The translations under genes and the position numbers were made by a program. Positions 51,000 through 59,229 of a DNA stretch of 64,000 nucleotides are shown piece after piece (positions within the stretch are counted from its first letter, which is position 1; each line of letters begins with the position of its first letter). The stretch is from positions 62,001 through 126,000 of the forward strand of contig NZ_VJVZ01000004.1 in the NCBI RefSeq assembly GCF_007097145.1. The letters run 5' to 3'. The stretch is from Flavobacterium zepuense (GTDB lineage: Bacteria; Bacteroidota; Bacteroidia; Flavobacteriales; Flavobacteriaceae). The notes below the pieces were generated by a model. That model had not been told where the DNA came from and searched no databases. It saw nothing but the letters and a program-made list of their open reading frames with translations.

Positions 51000-52595
51000 A
51001 TGAAAAGAAGATTTACAAACATATATAAGATAGCAGTGCTGGCACTGGTATTGGGCACATTATCATCGTGCGAAAAAGAATTTACAGAAAGAAGTTCTGA
51101 TGACTCTTTAATTATAGACGACTACTATAATAATAATGATCAGGTAGAATCGGCCACCAACGGTATGTATGCCAGGACTTGGTTTCAGTTTGGAAACAAG
51201 TTCTTTTGGGCGGTAACAGAGGTAGGATCGGGTAATATGTACACAGGATCGAGCGATGTTAACGCCATGCGTACTTTTGCTATCAACGGTAGCGACCCGG
51301 AACTGGTTAATGGCTGGAGCTCTTTATGGGCAAACGTAGCACAGGCTAACATGATCATTAACTTTTTGCCCGACCGTGTAGGTCCCGGCGTAAGTCAGGA
51401 AGTCCTTAATAACACCGTAGGCGAAGCCTATTTTATGAGGGCTACAGCATACTTTTACCTTGTAAGGCTTTGGGGCACTGTGCCTATCATAGAAAACAAC
51501 GTTGATTATCTTGACACGCCTGATATACCAACAAACAGGATTGAAGATATTTATACGTTAATTGAAAGGGATTACCAAAAAGCGATAGATAATCTTTACG
51601 AAAAAACAAGAGGCGCAACCTATACGGCCAACGCACGTGTAAGTAAAGGATCGGCTAAAGCAATGCTTGCTAAAGTATATTTATATCAAAAAAAATATAA
51701 CGAAGCAAGGCAAATGGCCGAGCAGGTAATTAACAGCGGCGAATTTAAGTTGCTTGGTGGCGCAGAGCTTCCCAACAAATCCTTTGCCGACTTATTTACG
51801 TATCCTAATAATAACAATGAAGAGTCTATTTTTGCTATTCAATGGGTTACCGATGGTAACTACGGGTCTGGCAATAACAGCAACACGCAGTTTGGTATCA
51901 GCACAGCTGCAGTAACTACAAGTAATACAAGCTATGGTGGTGTGTTTGGCCCGTCTCAGGATGTGCTTGACCTTTATGATGTGACCGACAGGAGAAGGCA
52001 CGAAACAATTATGTTCCCGGGCGAAAGCTATCCTGATATTAAAGTACTTTTAAACGGTACCACCCCACAGATTGGGTTTACCGTTCCTGCTGCCGACCAG
52101 ATTGGTGGCCAGGGCGCCGGTGCAGCCATTAAAAAATATGTAATTGGTATTGTAAATGGTTCGGCTACAGGGCCAATAGACAACTGGGCGATGATGCAAA
52201 ATAACACTTACATTATGCGTTATGCAGATTTGCTTTTAATTCACGCCGAAGCTGTACTTGCAGGAGCAGGAAACACATCAGATGCAGGAGCACTGGCATC
52301 GTTTAATGCCGTTAGGCTAAGAGCAGGCCAACCGGCGGCTACAAGCATTACATTTGAGGATATTTTTACAGAAAGAAGAAAAGAGCTATGTTTTGAAGGC
52401 GATTACTGGTTTGACCTTGGCAGGCTGCCAAGAGCTGAAGCCATTGCTATCATCGCTGCCCAAAACAGAGGTAACATGAACAGTGAGGAGCACTATACTC
52501 CAAGCGAGAATGACTTTTACCTGCCATACCCTGATAATGATGTGGCTAAAAACCCATTGTTAACACAACCACCGGTACCTTACCAGTTTAACTAA
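51000..52595 (+). CDS. SusD-like surface glycan-binding lipoprotein
   Basis: 531 residues with lipobox Cys24 (LSSCEKEF). All-helical SusD/RagB fold: NMIINFLPDRVG, EAYFMRATAYFYLVRLWGTVPI, AKAMLAKVYLYQKKYNEA and the C-terminal FTERRKELCFEGDYWFDLGR. It forms the lid of the SusC transporter and binds the glycan at the cell surface. The gene starts 11 bases after susC. Confidence 0.96.
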   Translation: MKRRFTNIYKIAVLALVLGTLSSCEKEFTERSSDDSLIIDDYYNNNDQVESATNGMYARTWFQFGNKFFWAVTEVGSGNMYTGSSDVNAMRTFAINGSDPELVNGWSSLWANVAQANMIINFLPDRVGPGVSQEVLNNTVGEAYFMRATAYFYLVRLWGTVPIIENNVDYLDTPDIPTNRIEDIYTLIERDYQKAIDNLYEKTRGATYTANARVSKGSAKAMLAKVYLYQKKYNEARQMAEQVINSGEFKLLGGAELPNKSFADLFTYPNNNNEESIFAIQWVTDGNYGSGNNSNTQFGISTAAVTTSNTSYGGVFGPSQDVLDLYDVTDRRRHETIMFPGESYPDIKVLLNGTTPQIGFTVPAADQIGGQGAGAAIKKYVIGIVNGSATGPIDNWAMMQNNTYIMRYADLLLIHAEAVLAGAGNTSDAGALASFNAVRLRAGQPAATSITFEDIFTERRKELCFEGDYWFDLGRLPRAEAIAIIAAQNRGNMNSEEHYTPSENDFYLPYPDNDVAKNPLLTQPPVPYQFN

Positions 52596-52609
52596 ACAAA
52601 AAATTGAAA

Positions 52610-53635
52610 ATGAAAAAATTGAAAACTAATGTGCTGCTAAGAATACTTGGAGTGTTCTTAGTGTTCGCATCGCTGGCTTCATGTAGCGATGACGATTCTG
52701 CCGGAACCGGCGGTGCCCCAACTGTGGATAGCGTAAGCCTTGCACAAAACGACTCTCTTGTAGATAAAGGCTATGCCGATAATATGTATATCATAAGAGG
52801 TAAAGGCTTCACGGGGCTGCAAAAAGTGTATTTTAATGATACCGATACTTATTTTAACCCGGCTTTTGTAACTGATACTGCTATATTAGTTACAATAGAC
52901 AGGAATACACCTTATGAAAATGCACCCGATGAAATGAAGCTGGTTACCAACCGCGGTACCGTAGTTTATACATTTGTAGTTGCTCCCCCTGCCCCTATTG
53001 TGGGCAGTATTAACCCGGTTAATACACCCGATGGCGAACAGTTTACAATATATGGTTCATTCTTCTTAGACCCTATTGTAACCGTAGGTGGCGTTCCGGC
53101 AGAAATTGTTTCGAGCACGTTAACAAGAATTGTAGCTATCATGCCTGCGGGCTCTAACCGCAAAAAGGTTGCAGTATCTACAATTTCGGGCGAATCAGAA
53201 TGGAGCACCGCAGTAGGTACGGCTATTTATGATGATGCTTTTTACGCTCCGTGGGATATAGAATCATGGAACAACCATGAGTATGTAACTAATGAGTCGG
53301 AGGCTTTTCAGGGCACTACATTCATTAAAAAAACCATTAATGGCTGGGATAACATCCAAGGCAACTGGAATTATGATGAAACTGCCTCTCAATACACAGG
53401 TATCCATTTCTCTATACGTTCTAACACGCCGGGTAAACTGGTACTGGTATTTAACGGAAACGGCTGGGGCGATGCAACAAAATCGTTCGAGACTACTACT
53501 CAGTGGAAAGAATACACCTATACCTGGGCAGAATTAGGAGGCGTGCCTGCGGCGCTTCAAAATATTACATTCCAGGAATTTACAGGTGAAGTCCACGATT
53601 ATTATTTTGATAATATAGGCTATACAGTCGACTAA
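52610..53635 (+). CDS. Surface glycan-binding lipoprotein with IPT/TIG-like domain
   Basis: 341 residues from the ATG at 52610 (MKKLKTNVLL); a TTG two codons earlier is unlikely. Lipobox at about Cys25 (LASCSDDDS) with the acidic export signal of surface lipoproteins. The N-terminal half has IPT/TIG-like beta domains (NMYIIRGKGFTGLQKVYFN; FTIYGSFFLDPIVTVGGVPAE). The C-terminal 150 residues look like a carbohydrate-binding jelly-roll (FSIRSNTPGKLVLVFNGNG, VHDYYFDNIGY). It probably assists SusCD in catching mannan. It lacks similarity to SusE/F beyond layout. Followed by a terminator. Confidence 0.82.
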   Translation: MKKLKTNVLLRILGVFLVFASLASCSDDDSAGTGGAPTVDSVSLAQNDSLVDKGYADNMYIIRGKGFTGLQKVYFNDTDTYFNPAFVTDTAILVTIDRNTPYENAPDEMKLVTNRGTVVYTFVVAPPAPIVGSINPVNTPDGEQFTIYGSFFLDPIVTVGGVPAEIVSSTLTRIVAIMPAGSNRKKVAVSTISGESEWSTAVGTAIYDDAFYAPWDIESWNNHEYVTNESEAFQGTTFIKKTINGWDNIQGNWNYDETASQYTGIHFSIRSNTPGKLVLVFNGNGWGDATKSFETTTQWKEYTYTWAELGGVPAALQNITFQEFTGEVHDYYFDNIGYTVD

Positions 53636-53662
53636 AATTTGGGTTTAGTTTTACTATGATTG

Positions 53663-53697
53663 CCATTCCCTGAAAGAAATTTCGGGGAATGGTTTTT
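53663..53697 (+). terminator. Rho-independent terminator of the susCD operon
   Basis: CCATTCCC-GAAA pairs with TTTC-GGGAATGG (small bulges), followed by TTTTT. It separates the susC-susD-SGBP unit from GH27. Confidence 0.85.
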
Positions 53698-53775
53698 ATA
53701 TGATTAACCGTTATAGACATCATATAATTTTAAATTCTACTCCAATTACTATAAACGCCATTAAACTTTTAATTG

Positions 53776-55020
53776 ATGAAAAAATTACTTTCCTATTTAT
53801 TTACTCTTGGGCTTAGCATTACTGCCATGGCGCAGGGCGATAACTATGTACAGGATTATACAAAATACCAGGGTCTTGCCCTTACCCCGCCTATGGGCTG
53901 GAACAGCTGGAACAAATTTGCCTGCAATGTAGATGAGAACATGATTAAGCAAATGGCCGATGCTATGGTTAGTAACGGCATGAAAGCAGCAGGCTACACC
54001 TACATTAATATTGATGACTGCTGGCACGGCGACCGTGATGCCAAAGGGTTTATCCACCCTGATGCTACACGTTTCCCGTCCGGCATGAAAGCCCTGGCCG
54101 ATTATGTGCACAGTAAAGGGCTTAAGCTGGGCATTTACAGCGATGCAGGATCGCAAACCTGTGGTGGCAGGCCCGGCAGCCGTGGGTACGAGTTTCAGGA
54201 TGCACTTACCTATGCCGAATGGGGTATTGATTACCTTAAATACGACTGGTGCAATACCGAAGGCCTAAAAGCCGAAGGCGCTTATAAAACCATTACGGCT
54301 GCCCTTAAAAAGGCAGGCCGCCCATTAGTGTTAAGCATTTGCGAGTGGGGTACTGATAAGCCATGGGAATGGGGACAAAATGTAGGCCACCTGTGGAGGA
54401 CTACCGGAGATATTTACAATTGCTTTGACTGTATTAAAGACCACGGAACCTGGAAAGCATGGGGTGTTATGCAAATACTGGACAAGCAGGAAGGCCTTCG
54501 CCAGTATGCAGGGCCGGGACATTGGAATGACCCCGATATGCTTGAGGTGGGCAACGGCGCGTTAACCCCCGGTGAAGACAGGGCGCATTTTACTTTATGG
54601 GCTATGATAGCTGCGCCACTAATTGCCGGTAACGACCTGCGCTCTATGAGCAAAGAAACTACCGAGGTGCTTACCAATAAAGAAGTGATTGCTATTAGCC
54701 AGGACAAACTGGGCATACAAGGGTTTAAAGTATCCGGTGAAGATGGGCTGGAAATTTGGGCTAAACCGCTTGATAAAGGCGATTGGGCAATAGTGTTCTT
54801 AAACCGTGGCACATTATCAAAAAAAATAAATTTTGAATGGGCCAAACAGAAAGTGTACGATGATATTAATAAATTAGACGCTGCGTTTGCTACCACTAAC
54901 TATACCATTAAAAACGTATGGGATAAAAAAGATAAAGGTGCATCTACAACTAAAAAAGCTTTTGTTGCCGATGTTCCTGCCCACGATGTAGTGGCACTTC
55001 GCCTAACTAAAAAGAAATAA
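53776..55020 (+). CDS. GH27 alpha-galactosidase
   Basis: 414 residues from the ATG at 53776 (MKKLLSYLF), signal peptide ending AMAQ. GH27 signs: PPMGWNSWNKFACNV, YTYINIDDCWHGDRDAKG, the nucleophile Asp in YLKYDWCN, the acid/base Asp in RTTGDIYN, and GHWNDPDMLEVGNG. C-terminal beta domain after about 300. It strips alpha-1,6-galactose side groups from galactomannan or galactoglucomannan in the periplasm or outside. A 2-base gap to the GH5 gene shows a two-gene operon. Confidence 0.95.
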   Translation: MKKLLSYLFTLGLSITAMAQGDNYVQDYTKYQGLALTPPMGWNSWNKFACNVDENMIKQMADAMVSNGMKAAGYTYINIDDCWHGDRDAKGFIHPDATRFPSGMKALADYVHSKGLKLGIYSDAGSQTCGGRPGSRGYEFQDALTYAEWGIDYLKYDWCNTEGLKAEGAYKTITAALKKAGRPLVLSICEWGTDKPWEWGQNVGHLWRTTGDIYNCFDCIKDHGTWKAWGVMQILDKQEGLRQYAGPGHWNDPDMLEVGNGALTPGEDRAHFTLWAMIAAPLIAGNDLRSMSKETTEVLTNKEVIAISQDKLGIQGFKVSGEDGLEIWAKPLDKGDWAIVFLNRGTLSKKINFEWAKQKVYDDINKLDAAFATTNYTIKNVWDKKDKGASTTKKAFVADVPAHDVVALRLTKKK

Positions 55021-55021
55021 T

Positions 55022-55984
55022 ATGGTACAACATTTTAAAATTGCCTTTGCAGCGGCAATGCTTTCGGCTACGTGTTTTGCGCAACCCGTTAAAGAGCATG
55101 GCCAGCTAAGTGTTAAAGGCACACAATTAACAGATAGCCACGGCAAGCATGTTATGCTGCGCGGTATGAGTTATGGCTGGAGCAGCTTTTGGCCCCGCTT
55201 TTACAATGCGGGATCGGTAAAATGGCTTAAAGATGACTGGAATGCTAATATAGTGCGTGCCGCTATGGGTGTAGAAGTTGGCAGCGAAGGCAAAACCTAT
55301 AAAGAAAACCCTGAGTTCGCTAAAAAATGCGTAACGGATGTGGTAGATGGTGCTATTAAAGAAGGTATTTATGTTATTATAGACTGGCACAGCCACAATA
55401 TTAACCTTAAAGAGGCAAAAGATTTTTTTAATGAAATGTCTAAAAAATACGCCCAGCAGCCTAATGTAATATATGAGGTTTTTAATGAACCCGATGAAGA
55501 AACCTGGCCGCAGGTTAAAGCTTACAGCGAAGAAATCATTAAAGTTATACGCGCTAACGACCCGGATAACATTATACTCGTAGGCTGCCCCCATTGGGAT
55601 CAGGACATTAACCTGCCCGCCGAAGACCCTATTAAAGGCTATGATAACCTTATGTACACGGTACATTTTTACGCTGCCACACACAAACAGGAACTAAGAG
55701 ACCGCACCGATGATGCCATAAAAAAAGGCCTCCCAATTTTTATATCAGAATCAGCAGGTATGGAAGCTACCGGAGATGGCCCGTTAAATGAGGCCGAATG
55801 GCAGCGATGGATCGACTGGATGGAAAACCGGGGCCTGAGCTGGATAACATGGTCGGTATCGGATAAGGATGAAACGTGCAGTGTATTAGAGAAATCGGCT
55901 TCTTCTACAGGTAACTGGAAAGAAAAAGACCTTAAAAAAAGTGGTAAGAAAACACGGGAATATCTAAAAAGCCTTAATAGGTAA
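55022..55984 (+). CDS. GH5 (subfamily 2-like) endoglucanase/glucomannanase
   Basis: 320 residues, signal peptide ending TCFAQ. GH5 barrel: KHVMLRGMSYGWSSFWPRF, VRAAMGVEVG, YVIIDWHSHNI, acid/base Glu in VIYEVFNEPDEETWP, YTVHFYAATH and nucleophile Glu in PIFISESAGME. The layout matches GH5_2 cellulase-like enzymes. Here it most probably cuts glucosyl or mixed linkages in glucomannan. It is a single-domain form without a binding module and is the last gene of the plus-strand PUL half. Confidence 0.9.
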   Translation: MVQHFKIAFAAAMLSATCFAQPVKEHGQLSVKGTQLTDSHGKHVMLRGMSYGWSSFWPRFYNAGSVKWLKDDWNANIVRAAMGVEVGSEGKTYKENPEFAKKCVTDVVDGAIKEGIYVIIDWHSHNINLKEAKDFFNEMSKKYAQQPNVIYEVFNEPDEETWPQVKAYSEEIIKVIRANDPDNIILVGCPHWDQDINLPAEDPIKGYDNLMYTVHFYAATHKQELRDRTDDAIKKGLPIFISESAGMEATGDGPLNEAEWQRWIDWMENRGLSWITWSVSDKDETCSVLEKSASSTGNWKEKDLKKSGKKTREYLKSLNR

Positions 55985-56042
55985 ATGATTAGAATATTTT
56001 ATGTTTTAGCCCTATTACAATAAGATGAGTTAGTTTATTAGC

Positions 56043-56074
56043 AATTAAGCCTTTCCTTTTAGGAAGGCTTAATT
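56043..56074. terminator. Hairpin terminator between convergent genes
   Basis: AATTAAGCC pairs with GGCTTAATT, extended by TTCC/GGAA. It ends the GH27-GH5 transcript and may also serve the small minus-strand gene whose stop codon touches it. Confidence 0.65.
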
Positions 56075-56255
56075 ATTTATTCTTATAAAGAAAGTTGTTA
56101 CTATACTGGCTACCTTTATAATTTAAAAAGGCCTTTCCTGCCTTACTATCAGATATCATATACTTTTCTATCCTTCGGTTTCTTCTCACAATTATTCTTA
56201 TAAAGTTAACAGCGATTAGTAGTATCGCTATACAAACAATATTTAATATCCACAT
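56073..56255 (-). CDS. Small membrane protein, unknown
   Basis: 60 residues: an N-terminal membrane helix (ILNIVCIAILLIAVNFIRIIV) followed by a basic, polar tail (RRNRRIEKYMISDSKAGKAF). The ATG start, the positive-inside arrangement and a hairpin at the stop support a real small gene, but no homologue is recognised and coding bias is hard to judge at this length. Confidence 0.45.
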   Translation of the reverse strand: MWILNIVCIAILLIAVNFIRIIVRRNRRIEKYMISDSKAGKAFLNYKGSQYSNNFLYKNK

Positions 56256-56489
56256 AACATTCGAAATTTAAATAAAGAGCGAAAATTAGCTATAATTTAA
56301 TTACTGAAATATAATTTTCACATCTCTTTAACAATTAATAATCGCTTATACAATAGTATAGCAATTTTAACAAGTACTTATCTCCATATATTTATAAATA
56401 GCTGAGAAAACGTAATGTAAACATAACTATTTTATAAATACAATTCCTACATTTTAGTTATTTTTTAGCGCGGTAATTATCAAAATTAA

Positions 56490-56506
56490 TCATAACTTAG
56501 TTATGA
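56490..56506. promoter_or_regulatory. 17-bp perfect palindrome upstream of the lipocalin-like gene
   Basis: TCATAACT-T-AGTTATGA, 46 bases before the -7 box at 56552. Candidate operator. The rest of the gap 56256-56551 is very AT-rich and shows no gene. Confidence 0.4.
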
Positions 56507-56551
56507 GGACATTATATTAATGTGCTTATTATCTATTATAGAATTATTGTA

Positions 56552-56559
56552 TACTTTTG
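56552..56559 (+). promoter_or_regulatory. -7 promoter box of the lipocalin-like gene
   Basis: TACTTTTG matches TAnnTTTG, 18 bases before the ATG at 56578. Confidence 0.5.
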
Positions 56560-56577
56560 CGTTTTACTCATAACACA

Positions 56578-57039
56578 ATGAAACAAGTACTATTATTTTT
56601 TAGCGTTTGCTTATTCACAACGGTAGCATATACGCAAACAATTACACCACAGGATTTACAAGGCACCTGGAAACTTGTAAGCTTTGATGTATCAGGTGTA
56701 TTAGTAGATGTTATAAATGCACGTGTTACTTTTACCCCTGAGCTACAGGGTAGTGTTCCTGCAGAAGAATTAGAGAAGATAAAAGCCGGCATGATACAAA
56801 GTATGGAGGCCTTTAAGTCTGCAAATACAGTATTTGAAGGCAACAGGATAACCCAAACTATGGGGCCAAAGGTCAATACCGGAAAATTTGCCATTGAAAA
56901 CGTGGGTGAAAAACAATTTTTATTCATCAGCGAAAATGGCAATGAAGACGATGTTAAGATATATATGGACGGCAAGTTATTGCATTTTGTACAGGCAGAT
57001 GACGAGCATCCCGTAAACTTTGCATTTATTAAACAGTAA
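56578..57039 (+). CDS. Secreted lipocalin-like protein
   Basis: 153 residues from the ATG at 56578 (MKQVLLFFSV); the TTG seven codons earlier lies in the promoter box. Signal peptide ends YTQ. The mature part begins with ITPQDLQGTWKLVSFDVSG, like lipocalin-type DUF4488/DUF5004 proteins (GTWKL strand), and is all-beta with a helical insertion (VPAEELEKIKAGMIQSM). It may bind a small hydrophobic molecule in the periplasm. Single gene. Confidence 0.65.
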   Translation: MKQVLLFFSVCLFTTVAYTQTITPQDLQGTWKLVSFDVSGVLVDVINARVTFTPELQGSVPAEELEKIKAGMIQSMEAFKSANTVFEGNRITQTMGPKVNTGKFAIENVGEKQFLFISENGNEDDVKIYMDGKLLHFVQADDEHPVNFAFIKQ

Positions 57040-57126
57040 TCTAAAATTATTTTTATTTTTAAATAGCTGATTAGAAACCCACAACAGCGCAATTAAAAAT
57101 TTTAACGAAACATTTATCCAAATTGC

Positions 57127-57156
57127 TTGCCACATTCAATAATGGTTGTATATTTG
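57127..57156 (+). promoter_or_regulatory. Complete -33/-7 promoter of tRNA-Met
   Basis: TTG at 57127-57129, 19 bases, TATATTTG at 57149-57156, then about 12 bases to the tRNA start. It is the textbook Bacteroidota arrangement and serves as the reference for the sRNA promoter at 15006-15035. Confidence 0.8.
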
Positions 57157-57168
57157 CACTCGAAACAA

Positions 57169-57241
57169 CGCGGGATAGAGCAGTAGGCAGCTCGTCGGGC
57201 TCATAACCCGAAGGTCACAGGTTCGAGTCCTGTTCCCGCTA
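57169..57241 (+). tRNA. Initiator tRNA-Met (CAT)
   Basis: 73 bases fold into a full cloverleaf: acceptor CGCGGGA/TCCCGCT, D-stem GAGC/GCTC, anticodon stem TCGGG/CCCGA with loop CTCATAA, T-stem ACAGG/CCTGT with TTCGAGT. The unpaired first base (C1 facing U72) and three G-C pairs next to the anticodon loop mark an initiator tRNA. CCA is not encoded (ACTA follows). Flanked by its own promoter and terminator. Confidence 0.97.
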
Positions 57242-57264
57242 CTAAGCCAAGAGGCACTATAATC

Positions 57265-57297
57265 AACGGTTTTAAAGAAATTTAAAACCGTTTTTTT
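57265..57297 (+). terminator. Rho-independent terminator of tRNA-Met
   Basis: AACGGTTTTAAA, loop GAAA, TTTAAAACCGTT and T-run: a perfect 12-bp stem. The following stretch 57298-57546 shows nothing I can name. Confidence 0.92.
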
Positions 57298-57546
57298 ATG
57301 CTTTATACTTTCCCTGCCATACAATCTGAACACTTTTTTGAACACGATTTAAGTTCTTCTAATAAATGATAACGCAATTTAAATCCGTTTTTAATTATTC
57401 GCCTCAATGTAAAACATAAATTTATTTCCTATTTTTACGGGCAAATAGGCTGTTTTTTAATCAACATTTAATTAGCCTATAAATAACCCACGATAAAAAT
57501 AGTTGCCAAGGGCGTACGTGCCTGGTTAATTTAAAACCCCGCATTT

Positions 57547-58032
57547 ATGAAATATCTTTTTATTTTATGGTTATTTGCAGTACATCCAGTTATGCAGGAC
57601 AATTACGACTTTGAATTCAAAACCTCATCGGTAGATATTTACTTAAAAGGCTGGGCAAGACATAACAGTTCTGAGCAGGGTGGTTATGTATACTACAAGT
57701 TTGCTGCGTTAAACAATAAAGAACGTGATGTAGAAGTTTTTGAAATCCCTAAAGCCCAAAAAGACAAGTTTACACTACTTTTCAGGACTCAGTATAAAGA
57801 ATGGAAAACAGCTTATGATGAGTACAAAAAAAGCAAACACTCACGCGCTAAGAATGAAATGATTAAAGTGCTCATAAAACATGAAGAAGAGTTTAGAAAA
57901 CTACTTAACGATGTTCAGAAGAAAAAATACCTTAGCTACAACCCTAACCGCACTTTAGATCATAACCTGGCTTTTACCCGTCATTTTATGAACGACAGCC
58001 AACTAAGTTATTATAAAAAACAGGTAATGTAA
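57547..58032 (+). CDS. Hypothetical secreted protein
   Basis: 161 residues. The N-terminus (MKYLFILWLFAVHPVMQ) is a short signal-like segment; the rest is hydrophilic with aromatic residues and a charged helix (KAQKDKFTLLFRTQYKEWKTAYDEYKKSK). No family recognised. It lies between tRNA-Met and the structured leader of era, on the same strand, with no clear partner. Confidence 0.65.
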   Translation: MKYLFILWLFAVHPVMQDNYDFEFKTSSVDIYLKGWARHNSSEQGGYVYYKFAALNNKERDVEVFEIPKAQKDKFTLLFRTQYKEWKTAYDEYKKSKHSRAKNEMIKVLIKHEEEFRKLLNDVQKKKYLSYNPNRTLDHNLAFTRHFMNDSQLSYYKKQVM

Positions 58033-58042
58033 TTTAAAGTCC

Positions 58043-58050
58043 TATCTTTG
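58043..58050 (+). promoter_or_regulatory. -7 promoter box of the era leader RNA
   Basis: TATCTTTG, exact TAnnTTTG match just after the stop of the gene at 58032. No TTG is present at the 19-base spacing, so the promoter may be weaker or use another -33 element. Confidence 0.5.
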
Positions 58051-58055
58051 CACCT

Positions 58056-58208
58056 TTATTAATGTATTGCATTAATAATCCTGATAAAACATTGTTAATC
58101 AGGCGAAGTTAGAAAATGATTTGGAGGGCAATAAATTCAGGAACAAACATACACAGGTTAAATCCCTGCCCCAAACACAAATAAGCTTCCCTAAAAGGGA
58201 AGTTTTTT
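58056..58208 (+). ncRNA. Candidate structured RNA or attenuator upstream of era
   Basis: About 150 bases with four hairpins in a row: a 9-bp perfect stem (TTATTAATG/CATTAATAA, 58056-58078); CCTGAT/ATCAGG (58080-58103); a long-range stem TTTGG-GGGCA with TGCCC-CAAA (58120-58175); and a terminator (CTTCCC/GGGAAG plus T-run, 58186-58208). The terminator lies only 12 bases before the era ATG. GAAGTTA (58105-58111) could compete for the terminator arm. It is either a free small RNA or a leader that controls era. Family not recognised. Confidence 0.5.
58186..58208 (+). terminator. Terminator or attenuator hairpin just before era
   Basis: CTTCCC, loop TAAAA, GGGAAG and six T, 12 bases upstream of the era ATG. 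Confidence 0.7.
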
Positions 58209-58220
58209 ATTTTAAGATCT

Positions 58221-59105
58221 ATGGAACATAAAGCAGGCTTTGTAAACATAATAGGCAACCCAAACGTGGGCAAGTCCACATTAATGAACGCTTTTGTAGG
58301 CGAGCGCTTATCTATTATTACCTCTAAGGCACAAACTACCCGTCACCGCATTTTAGGCATTGTAAACGGTAATGATTTTCAGGTAGTGCTATCAGATACC
58401 CCAGGTATTATAAAGCCCGCATATGAGCTGCAAAACTCTATGATGGACTTTGTGAAATCGGCTTTTGAAGATGCCGACGTACTTATCTATATGGTAGAGA
58501 TAGGCGAAAAAGAACTTAAAGACGAGGCTTTCTTTAATAAGATCGTCCACGCTAAAATACCGGTGCTGCTTTTACTAAATAAAATAGACAAAAGTGAGCA
58601 AAGCCAGCTGGAAGAGCAGGTACAGCTTTGGGCAGAAAAAGTACCTAATGCAGAGATCTACCCTATTAGCGCACTGCAAAACTTTAATGTAAAAGAAGTT
58701 TTTAGCCGCATACTTGAGCTATTGCCGCAGTCACCTCCTTATTACCCTAAAGATGCCCTTACCGATAAGCCGGAACGCTTTTTTGTAAACGAAACCATAC
58801 GCGAAAAAATACTTATAAACTATGATAAGGAAATACCTTATGCCGTAGAGATTGAAACCGAAGAGTTTATTGAAGACGACAACATTATACGCATACGCGC
58901 AGTGATAATGGTAGAGCGTGACACTCAAAAGGGTATAATAATAGGCCACAAAGGTGCTGCCATAAAACGCGTAGGCATACAGGCCCGGGAAGATCTGGAA
59001 AAATTCTTTGGTAAACAAATACATATAGAAATGTTTGTAAAAGTAAATAAGGACTGGCGTAGCAATAGTTACCAGTTAAGGCGCTTTGGCTACAACAATA
59101 AATAA
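58221..59105 (+). CDS. era: GTPase Era
   Basis: 294 residues. Ras-like GTPase (1-165) with G1 GNPNVGKST, G2 region TTRHRILGIV, G3 DTPG, G4 NKID and G5 SAL; C-terminal KH RNA-binding domain (about 205-290) with IIGHKGAAIKRVGIQAREDLEKFF. It assists 30S ribosome assembly by binding the 3' end of 16S rRNA. It lies directly after a terminator-like leader and before der. Confidence 0.97.
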   Translation: MEHKAGFVNIIGNPNVGKSTLMNAFVGERLSIITSKAQTTRHRILGIVNGNDFQVVLSDTPGIIKPAYELQNSMMDFVKSAFEDADVLIYMVEIGEKELKDEAFFNKIVHAKIPVLLLLNKIDKSEQSQLEEQVQLWAEKVPNAEIYPISALQNFNVKEVFSRILELLPQSPPYYPKDALTDKPERFFVNETIREKILINYDKEIPYAVEIETEEFIEDDNIIRIRAVIMVERDTQKGIIIGHKGAAIKRVGIQAREDLEKFFGKQIHIEMFVKVNKDWRSNSYQLRRFGYNNK

Positions 59106-59200
59106 GTTAAAAGTTTAAATGTCTAAAGTCGAAAAGTTTAAGCCACCCGTTACTTTATAACTTTAAGACTTTCAACATTATGACTTTACAACTTAAAAGA
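59104..59200. repeat. Imperfect AT-rich inverted repeat between era and der
   Basis: Segments of the form AAGTTAAAAGTTTAAATGTC and (inverted) GACTTTACAACTTAAAAG face each other with intervening copies of AAAGT and CTTTAAGACT. The wording is like the repeats at 33156 and 16930. No terminator-grade stem is clear. Confidence 0.4.
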
Positions 59201-59201
59201 G

Positions 59202-59209
59202 TACTTTTG
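59202..59209 (+). promoter_or_regulatory. -7 promoter box of der
   Basis: TACTTTTG, 20 bases before the der ATG at 59230, an exact TAnnTTTG match. Confidence 0.55.
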
Positions 59210-59229
59210 CAAAAAATTAAAATAAATTA

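Noticed and set aside
57136..57345. 69-codon minus-strand ORF over the tRNA-Met gene
   Set aside because: Its middle (GNRTRTCDLRVMS) is the well-known translation of the antisense of a tRNA. The tRNA folds perfectly with its own promoter and terminator.
57169..58032. Integration hotspot at tRNA-Met
   Set aside because: No integrase and no direct repeat of the tRNA 3' end were seen in the sequence after it.
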